From Scalesia atractyloides (taxonomy: Eukaryota; Streptophyta; Magnoliopsida; Asterales; Asteraceae): a stretch of DNA of 64,000 bases. Below are positions 56,755-64,000 of this stretch, in pieces. The position numbers were made by a program, and so were the translations under genes. The first letter of the stretch is position 1; every line of letters starts with the position of its first letter. The notes under the pieces are model-generated. The model was not told the DNA's origin, did not search any database, and worked only from the letters and a program-made list of their open reading frames with translations. Location: NCBI GenBank assembly GCA_947069175.1, contig CAMTDV010000013.1, positions 52,644,610 through 52,708,609 of the forward strand, in the 5' to 3' direction.

Positions 56755-56823
56755 TGTGTGGCGGAGTGGTGTGTTGTGTGTTTGTGTTTGTGGGTGACCC
56801 TGGTTCGAAACCCGGCGTCTCCA
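56755..56823 (+). other. tRNA-like cassette D (5' LTR of element 4)
   Basis: Same as 48716-48784, but one T-stem pair is lost (CCTGG for CCGGG). Confidence 0.55.
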
Positions 56824-57007
56824 TTTTATTTTTTATTCCCTATTTATTATTATTTATAAATTATGGTTTTTAAATTCTAAAATATTTATTAATTATGTAT
56901 TGTTTAAAATTAATCTGAATAACAAATACGCAATGAAAATTATAACTGATTATTTGATTGATAAACGAAGCGGGTTTGGAAACCCGTTTTTTTCGACGAA
57001 TGTTACA

Positions 57008-57012
57008 GATCA
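57008..57012. repeat. Target-site duplication GATCA, right copy (element 4)
   Basis: Matches 46558-46562. Confidence 0.92.
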
Positions 57013-58845
57013 TACATGAAGGGGCTTCACTCGTTCCTTTAGACTTAGGGCGTCTGTGATAACATTCGCCTTGCCCGGATGGTATTTAATTTCGCAATCA
57101 TAGTCATTCAACAATTCAAGACAACGTCTTTGGCACATATTTAACTCTTTCTGGTTAAATATATGTTGAAGACTTTTGTCATCGGTAAAGATTGTGCACT
57201 TGGGGCCATAAAGATAATGACGCCAAATTTTTAACGCAAATACCACTACACCTAGCTCTAGGGCATGTGTGTTATAGGTCTTTTTGTGAATTTTTAATTG
57301 GCGTGATGCGTATGCAAAAACTTTCTCTCGTTCATTAATACGCATCCTAAACCTTGATGTGAAACATCACAATAAACAATAAAGTCATCTACGCCGCCCG
57401 GAAGTGATAAAGTTGGCGCATCACAAAGTTTATCCTTAAGTAATTGAAAAGCTTTTTCTTGTTTTTCTCCCCAATCGAACCTCTTATCTTTCTGAGTTAG
57501 GGAGGTTAGTGGTTGAGCGATCTTCGAGAAATTCTCAATGAATCTTCGATAATATCCCGCCAATCCCAAAAATTGGCGTACTTCGGTTGGTGTCTTAGGT
57601 GCGTTCCAATTTTTAATGGCTTCTATTTTTTATGGATCGACATGTATGCCTTTCTCGTTGAGTACATGTCCGAGAAATTGGACTTCACGAAGCCAAAATT
57701 CACACTTAGAAAATTTTGCATACAGTTTCTCCTTCTTTAACAACTCAAGAATGGTCCTAAGATGAAGTTCATGATCCTTCTTATGTCGTGAATATATCAA
57801 TATGTCATCAATAAATACTATCACAAATTTATCAAGGTAAGGCTTGCACACACGGTTCATTAAGTCCATGAACACCGCCTGTGTGGTTTTTAGACCAAAT
57901 GCCATAACAAGTAACTCGTAATGACCGTAACGGGTTCGAAATGCTGTCTTTGGAATACTTTGTTCCTGCACTCTAAGCTGGTGGTATCCTAACCTTAAGT
58001 CAATCTTCGAGTAAAAACTTGATCCTTGAAGTTTATCGAACAGATCATCGATTCTCGGTAACGGATACCCATTCTTGATCGTGAGTTTGTTCAATTCTCG
58101 ATAATCTATACACATTCTAAAGCTTCCATCTTTCTTCTTTACGAATAGAACTGGAGCTCCCCAACATGAGAAGCTTGGTATAATAAAACCTTTGTCCAAC
58201 AACTCTTGCTACAGGTGTAGCTCATGGAATCAAGTCTATGCGGAATTCGACTTGTCGTTGTGTTGGTATTCCTAGCAAGTCCTCTGGGAAGACTTCAGGG
58301 AATTCCTTAACAACAGGGATCTCCTCAAGTTTTGACTCCTTGCATTTCGTGTCAACAACATGTGCTAAGAATGCTATACATCCTTTTCGCAAGCACTTTT
58401 GGGCTTTCATACAAGAAATAATTCGTAATGGCGTTTCGCTCTTTTCGTCATGTATCAGAAGTGTTTCATTATTAGGAAGAGGAATGCGAATAATTTGGTC
58501 ACAACACACGACTTCACTTGGTTATTGGATAACCAATCCATACCGATTACAAGATCAAAATTACCTAACTGGATGGATAATAAATCGATGTTGAATTTTT
58601 GTCCACCTAACTCTAAAGAACATTCTTTAATAATCCCATCAGATTCAGTTACCTTTCCATTCGCTAGTTCAATAGTGAATGGAATATCTAATTTATTTGA
58701 ATTTAGTTCAAGTATATCTTTAAATTCTAAAGATATAAAGCTAAAATCTACGCTAGTATCAAATAAAATAGATGCAAAATGATTATGGACAGGGAACGTA
58801 CCAGTGATCACATTTGGATCCTAGCGTGCCTCATGAGCTCCTATT
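57013..58845 (-). pseudogene. pol: pol of element 3, protease, RT and RNase H part
   Basis: Protease: LFDTSVDFSFISLEF, with DTS in place of the catalytic DTG (58760-58746), and IGMDWLSNNQ. RT: KKKDGSFRMCIDYRELNKLT and FIDD at 57815-57804. The normal PFGLTNAPAVFMD box reads AFGLKTTQAVFMD, so conserved residues are changed. About 50 bp are missing between ATPVA and the LLDKGF region (near 58205-58222), with loss of frame. RNase H: VYCDVSHQGLGCVLM, TDDKSLQHIFNQKE, ITDALSLKE. It ends at the GATCA where element 4 is inserted; integrase continues at 46562. Stops include 57632-57630. Confidence 0.9.
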
Positions 58846-60113
58846 ACAAAGGCTCGCCTGTGGCCTTTGTTCTACTTTAGTCAATTCTTTCTAAAGTGGC
58901 CCAGTTCACTGCAACCATAGCAACTTTGGTTCTTCCTCACTCGTTTCTATTACCATAGCCTCCTTCTTTCTTGCCTTCGTTCCTATTTCCCTTGTTGTTA
59001 CTCCAACAATTTTCGGTGAGATGTCCCAACTTCCCACACTTATCACATTTGGTGGTTCGGCATCCACCATAATGATGATAATTACACTTGTTGCACTTAG
59101 GTGCATTTCCTGTATAACCTCTCGATTTTGTCTCTATTGTCGCCACGAATGCTTTATTCCTTTTTGTTGTGGGAATTTCCTTTTTCTTGTTACTCGATCG
59201 GGAACCTTTCTTAAAATGAGTAAACTTTCTCTTATTCCCGTGTGAGTTATATATTTTACATGTGTCTCCTGGGGCATTTTCGTACTCTTTCTTGAAAACT
59301 TATTCATTCTTACCACTTCTTCGGTAAGGCTTACTGCAATCGTCATTGCGTCGGTGATGGTTGTTGGATGCGACGATGTAACCATGCTTCGGATTTCCGG
59401 AGCTAATCCCCAAATGTATGGTTCGATACGTTTAGATTCTGCAGTTACCATATGTGGAACGACACGTGATAGATCGTGAATGCGCTGAGTATAGCCAGAG
59501 ATGTCGGATCCAACCATCGTTAGATTCCAAAATTTTGTTTCCAACTTTTGTAGTTTGGCCCTTGAACAATACTTCTCTCGCATTCCTTCAGTCTTTCCCA
59601 AGTGATAATGTATGCTGCTGCATCTCCTAACGTTTGCATTTGCAGATTCCACCATGACAAAGCTTCATCAATGAACAATCCCGAAACATACAATACACTC
59701 TAGTTAGGGGAACAGTTACTCATGCGGATTACCGAATCCTTCTTTTCAGTCGATTGAACAAATGCTACAACTCCACTTGTGCCGTCAAAGTTCAATGGTT
59801 TGCAATCGAAAAATTGCTTATATGTGCATCCTGAAATGTTGGTTCTCGAAATTGTCAGAAATATTTATCTTGCAAATAAAATATTAATGAAAATTTCTTG
59901 TAAGGTTATGAGTAATGGACCATTCGTAGGATTTGTTGTTATTGGTGGGGCTTGAGTCCTAGCTTCATTTCTCGAATTTGTGCGATTTGCTTCATGTTGA
60001 GCAATCGCATCCACAATGTGTTGATTCAACAAAGCATCAAGTTCAGCTTGAGAAGTGGGTAGGCGAGTTTGGAGTTGATGTATTCTCCTTCTTCTTGGTG
60101 CCACGATCTTCAT
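58846..60113 (-). pseudogene. gag: gag of element 3 (with candidate intron 59831-59920)
   Basis: The N-terminal exon reads APRRRRIHQLQTRLPTSQAE and HIVDAIAQHEANRTNSRNEA, starting near 60113. The expected start codon region reads ATGAAGATCGTGGCACC. The capsid region after the intron reads CTYKQFFDCKPLNFDGTSGV, then ALSWWNLQMQTLGDAAAY, then after a frameshift YCSRAKLQKLETKFWNLTMV and IWGLAPEIRSMVTSSHPTTI. Two knuckle-type motifs follow at about 59105-59015 (CNKCNYHH, CDKCGKLGHLTENC). It has several frameshifts and a stop near 59700. Confidence 0.8.
59831..59920 (-). other. Candidate intron in gag (element 3)
   Basis: On the minus strand the donor is AATG|GTCCAT and the acceptor is CATTTCAG|GA, 90 bp. 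The join falls in phase 1 of a glycine codon and restores the capsid frame, the same position as 7780-7862 in element 1. The donor is weak by consensus. Confidence 0.5.
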
Positions 60114-60181
60114 ATATAAAATCATATAGAAGAAATTGGACAAAAATTTCAGATAAATATTGTCATTCATGGGCCAAATAG

Positions 60182-60226
<45 letters not shown>

Positions 60227-60562
60227 TCAAATAAATCAAATCATCTCTCACGTGAGATATCCATACAAATATCCTCATGACACAAACATAATGAATAATC
60301 AACAATGCATGGTAAAAGAAAGATAATTAACTTTTTAATATATATATTGTCAACTTGTTACATCATTTTTACGAAGTAAAAAAAAATCTGGAGTTTCATC
60401 GCTCCGACATACAAGTTATATACAATATATAAACAAAAGTAGATATTTTCTTCGCATCGCATCTTTAGAGTCTTCAAGTTGACTTATATATATCTTCAAA
60501 ATACTTTTATCTTCTAATAACCTGGTACGGGTACTACCTCCAAAACTTAATTACATACCATA
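60114..60562 (-). other. Spacer between upstream ORF and gag (element 3), with (TA)n
   Basis: Includes a long TA dinucleotide repeat at 60184-60226. No ORF. Confidence 0.7.
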
Positions 60563-61889
60563 CTAGACAGATGGTGGGGGTGGGAGTGGGGGTGCGGATG
60601 CGCGGATTACACCCCGGAAGTACGCCATCTCCTCCTCAATGGCACTAATGCGCCTCTCAAATGATGAAGAGGTGGCATGCGATGATGTAAGTAATGGTAC
60701 TAATGAGGATGGTGGTGGTGGAGATGTTGATAGGGGTGATACTGATGGAGGCGATGATGTGGGTAATGGTGGCTGAAAGGAGGATGACTGGGGAACACTC
60801 GAAAGTGCTTGAAGAGTGGACATCTGAGCACTAAGCTCACGGAAACGGTCGAACAAGATACCAAGTTGTATCTCAGTGGAAGTGAGTTTGTACTCAGTAG
60901 TAGTGAGTGGCATATGACTCGGATGATATGGATCTAACGGGCTCATGCCCGGTGGCGGCTGAACATATGAATCAGTGAAATAATGCATGATCGGGGTGGA
61001 ATGAAACGGATCTCCTGCAGTGGGAGGCAGAACATAAGAAGAAGATCCCATCATAGGGTGGTTGTAGGGAATGTGTGATGGCCCGGCAGCAAACGGGTGA
61101 TGATATGTGCCTAAAGTCGGTGTAATGGTGGTTGAATATGAACCATCCAAAGGATGAGGGGGTACATGGTCAACATACTGGGAAGTACTCCTCGGAGTAT
61201 AGTTTGCAGGTCCAGTGGAGATGTGAGCCATAGGATGATCAAAAGATGGGTAACATCTCGTGATGAAGGTAGTGGTGGTAGAAACTCGGATGAATGGTTA
61301 GGGAGAAGTGTGCCTGGTAAAACAGGATCAACAAATGTAGGTAAGGGAAAATGGTGGTAAAGCAGCGTCGGGTAAAAGCATGGTGATAGTGTCTCGGGTA
61401 TGGAAGGTGCAGACGATGTAATGTCAACTACTGTGGCCTCTGGCTGGGCTACCTCTAACATAACAATGTCAAAGTCCTCACCAATACCGAGGTCGTCATG
61501 AACATGCTTGACATGTATGACCAGAATAACATCGTCCTCATCATCAACAACAGGAGGTATGCGGTGTCCATCCTCATCGATAACATAGTCAAATGGATCT
61601 ACCACATTAAGTGGTATGGCGACATAAGCAACAACATGTTCACCCTCAGGGTGACCAAAAATGACCATCTCATGAAAGTGGGGTACAGCCAGTATATCAT
61701 CCTCTAAAGGAATGTCAGCATGATCAGGCTCTAGTAGGGCGAAAGGCTGAAAGTCGATATTCATCTACTCATCGTTTGAGAGCTCGTCATCGGACATGAT
61801 GATGATAACAGGTGGGGCAGGGTCATCTAGTGGTATGTAATCAGTGTTCGAGGCGTATCCATAGAATCGGTGTTGGGATCGGAAGACAT
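60563..61889 (-). pseudogene. Upstream ORF ("ORF0") of element 3
   Basis: Starts at ATG 61889 (MSSDPNTDSMDTPRTLITYH) and is broken by stops and shifts. Readable parts are an acidic region (MSDDELSNDE; then DHADIPLEDDILAVPHFHEM, PPVVDDEDDVILVIHVKHVH), a Pro/His/Tyr-rich middle (HPLDGSYSTTITPTLGTYHH) and a C-terminal coiled coil (EIQLGILFDRFRELSAQMST; FERRISAIEEEMAYFRGVIR) ending in PPLPPPPSV with a stop at 60565-60563. It has the same place and general type (Ser/acidic/coiled-coil) as the ORF at 6768-7411 in element 1. No known catalytic domain; function unknown. Confidence 0.6.
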
Positions 61890-62212
61890 GGTCCTGGCAA
61901 AATAATCCGTACAACTCATATATGTGAACAACTTATAATAAATTTTTGGGCCATTGTATTTTAGTTTCATTGTAAGTCATGTCATGTATCATTCTGATTC
62001 ATCTTACTGTTATCGCGTCTAATCCTCAAAGACTATCTCGTATAATATCCTTGCATGATTGTTTTAGTTTAACGTTTAGTACTAGTGGACCTTCGTTTAC
62101 TTGTCGTGGGAAACTCTTGTTACAATTTCGCGAACAATTTATGACATTTATAAAAAGACCATTTTGAAATTGTACACTTGAATTGAAAGAATCTTAGTTC
62201 ACTACAATTGAA
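61890..62212 (-). other. Untranslated leader of element 3
   Basis: No ORF or motif recognised between the PBS and the first ORF. Confidence 0.5.
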
Positions 62213-62224
62213 GCTCTGATACCA
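62213..62224 (-). other. Primer binding site of element 3, iMet type
   Basis: Plus strand GCTCTGATACCA, four bases from the LTR start at 62229. Confidence 0.92.
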
Positions 62225-62228
62225 AGTC

Positions 62229-64000
62229 TGTCACACCCCGATTTTCGATGTAGCGGAAGCGCCGCTAGGTGTGGCCAAAGCGACAATCGTTGCATTCAAC
62301 CAAGTAAACGACAACTGTAATACGTTACAAAATGTTCATCCATACTTTTTATTTAACACATAATTTACATACAAGCTTTTGTTTTGAAACATACCACAAG
62401 TTTAACAACATTATTTAAACTTCAAACACTAGTTTACAAACATAATAACAAAAGACTAGATGAAATATAACATCTTGACATCACAACATACAAACATGGT
62501 TTTCCCCCAAGGTCGTCCACTAATTTCCTGTAATACATGTAAATTTTCAAAACGACGTCAACAAAAAGTTGGAGAAATTCATGTTGTAAATTTTTGTATC
62601 AAATGAATTATCAAAAACATTTGAAATAATAAATTCACTTAGTATAGCTTAATGAAACTTGTAAGATAATTAGTGTGTTGCAAGGACACTAATCTGTATG
62701 CCGAATAAGGTGGCAGCCAAACCTTAACGATTTATTATGTCTGAGACACTCGTTTTAGACACAAAAGCACTCTAATACGATATGTTATTGCTGCCGTAAT
62801 AGAGTGAGGCTCGCCCAAACCCAATAGATCTATCCCCTTGTTCCTTGGTATTTGTTACTCATTAATGGTCCCGATACTTGAGCCTTATCCACATGTGATC
62901 TAAATATTTTCATTTCCAAGCTTTACTAATTGTAACATGTATACATCCCCGCACGTTTAAAAACCATAAAAACGTTAAAATAAAAGGGGAAACATGAACT
63001 CACAGATTTACGTTCCGTGCAAATCTCTATTCGATTTCCGATACTTCGTTCGTTTCTCGACCTACAAGTGTTATATTCTCATTAGACACTTAGGATTTCT
63101 TTTGTTTTTCGTACAAGTATTTTATTTTGAATTTCATACTTGTATTTATTGGTTTTTCTTTGTATATATATATATATATCTTCCAAATATGTATTCTAGA
63201 TTGATTTCACATGAATGGGCCTAGCCTAATAGGTTTTGTAAGTATGGGCCTAACCCAATTTGCTTACTATGTGTGGGCCTAGCCCAATTCGTTTCATATG
63301 AGTGGGCCTAGCCCAATTCATCTCATGTATGTGGGCCTACCCAACTTATTTTTATTTAAAGTGGGTTAAGCCCAATTAGTTTGTAAAAGTGGGCCTAGCC
63401 CAAAATAGTTTATTGAAATGGATTAGCCAATTTAGTTTTATAAAAGTGGGCTTAGTCCAAAGTTAATTTTATAAAAGTGGGTTTTAGCCCAAGTTTGATT
63501 TTTTTATACAAGTGGGCCTAGCCCAAATTAATTTATAAATGAGCTAGTCCATATATTTTATAAAAATGGGTTTACCCAATATAATTTTATGAAAATGGGC
63601 TTAGCCTAAACAATTTGTTTAGTTGGGCTTAATCCAAGTTTTAAAATATTTATTAGGAATTGTTATAACTTATAAAAATTTATTTGTAAAAACTACTGGA
63701 TAGAAGTTTAATTTTATAAGTCCTAGTAAATATAAGGTGTAACGGTTGATTGTTCGTTTTGACTGTTATGTTTGCGTCGACCATTTTATTTGTTTCGTCT
63801 TTGTTGTTTGTTTTGTTCATACCATATACTTTATTTTGTCTGAATTGTTCAAGTTTTCTGAATTGTCTGATATATTATTTTGTCAAAAGTTGAACATTTA
63901 TATATTTTTGTATTTGATCCTACATGATCTAAATATATAGTATTTATACAAAAATATATGTATACATGTTTTGTGATTTCAAAATATATATTTTTATCAT
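62229..64000 (-). repeat. 5' LTR of element 3 (partial, runs off window)
   Basis: Matches 41379 onward of the 3' LTR with scattered differences (CACACCCCGATTTTCG against CACACCCTGATTTTCG). It includes an array of about 15 TGGGCYTAGCCCA units (63215-63639) and an extra stretch of about 65 bp after the array. Confidence 0.9.
63215..63639. repeat. Array of about 15 near-palindromic TGGGCYTAGCCCA units (5' LTR of element 3)
   Basis: Same unit order as 42361-42874 but about two units fewer. Well-kept copies include TGGGCCTAGCCCA near 63275, 63303 and 63391. Confidence 0.85.

Larger units (their letters stand above)
46563..57007 (-). mobile_element. Element 4: minus-strand chromovirus nested in element 3
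   Basis: A 10,445-bp Ty3/gypsy element with 5-bp target-site duplication GATCA. On the minus strand: 5' LTR (57007-54487), PBS (54483-54472), an untranslated leader of about 0.8 kb, gag, protease-RT-RNase H-integrase-chromodomain polyprotein, purine tract (about 48985-48969), 3' LTR (48968-46563). It lacks the upstream ORF and the gag intron seen in elements 1 and 3. pol is one frame with three premature stops, and gag has a frameshift plus a stop, so it is the best-preserved element here but still inactive. The LTRs differ at roughly 2-3% of sites in the stretches I compared by eye. Confidence 0.94.
54487..57007 (-). repeat. 5' LTR of element 4
   Basis: 2,521 bp, about 115 bp longer than its partner. 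The difference is a 116-bp tandem duplication at about 55022-55254 (units around AATCTACATATAATTC at 55026 and 55142). It carries tRNA-like cassettes matching A (55616-55685), B (55779-55860), C (55945-56030) and D (56755-56823). Confidence 0.93.
41379..64000 (-). mobile_element. Element 3: minus-strand chromovirus, interrupted by element 4, right end outside window
   Basis: On the minus strand: 5' LTR (from beyond 64000 to 62229), PBS (62224-62213), upstream ORF, gag, protease, RT, RNase H, then element 4 inserted (46563-57007), then integrase with chromodomain-like end (46562-45079), purine tract and 3' LTR (45043-41379). Without element 4 the internal region is about 6.7 kb. The chromodomain, iMet PBS and order match Tekay/Del-like elements such as element 1. 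The left flank of the insertion is AGTCA; its partner lies outside the window. Confidence 0.9.

Overview
The window is plant nuclear DNA dominated by nested LTR retrotransposons, with one recognisable host gene. Plant origin is shown by the retroelement lineages (chromodomain-bearing Ty3/gypsy elements, an Athila-type Ty3/gypsy element, Ty1/copia remnants), by tRNA-iMet type primer binding sites and by an amaranthin-type lectin fused to an aerolysin-like domain. The style of the elements suggests Asteraceae, but that is an impression from family resemblance, not a demonstrated assignment.

Left part (1-19.8 kb). Positions 1-1556 hold a decayed Ty1/copia 3' end (RNase H fragment, poly-G polypurine tract, 3' LTR), with another LTR-like sequence apparently inserted in it. 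The host gene starts at 3339 and ends at 15857. It is cut by one complete Tekay/Del-like chromovirus (element 1, 3955-15016) with 2.59 kb LTRs and a TATAA target-site duplication. Gene frame is the same on both sides of the insertion and both halves are otherwise open, so the transposon is the visible lesion. A degraded LTR related to that of element 1 lies at about 18.47-19.83 kb.

Middle part (19.8-41.4 kb). An Athila-type element (element 2, 20637-33964, plus strand) has gag, a broken pol, an env-like ORF after pol, a full 3' LTR and a 5'-truncated 5' LTR. It appears to lie inside a minus-strand Ty1/copia element, whose RNase H end (38.5 kb), extra 3' ORF (33965-35204) and possible LTR (19.87-20.58 kb) flank it. 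An LTR-like block with tandem repeats fills 38.7-41.4 kb.

Right part (41.4-64 kb). A minus-strand chromovirus (element 3) runs from its 3' LTR (41379-45043) to a 5' LTR that leaves the window (62229 onward). A second minus-strand chromovirus (element 4, 46563-57007) is inserted between the RNase H and integrase regions of element 3, with a GATCA target-site duplication. All coding regions of the elements carry stops or frameshifts.

The most unusual structures are: (i) the frame-preserving split of the lectin/aerolysin gene; (ii) an array of 15-17 near-palindromic TGGGCYTAGCCCA units in both LTRs of element 3; (iii) four tRNA-like cassettes in each LTR of element 4; (iv) a short intron at the same gag codon in elements 1 and 3 but absent from element 4, coinciding with an extra ORF upstream of gag in elements 1 and 3 only.
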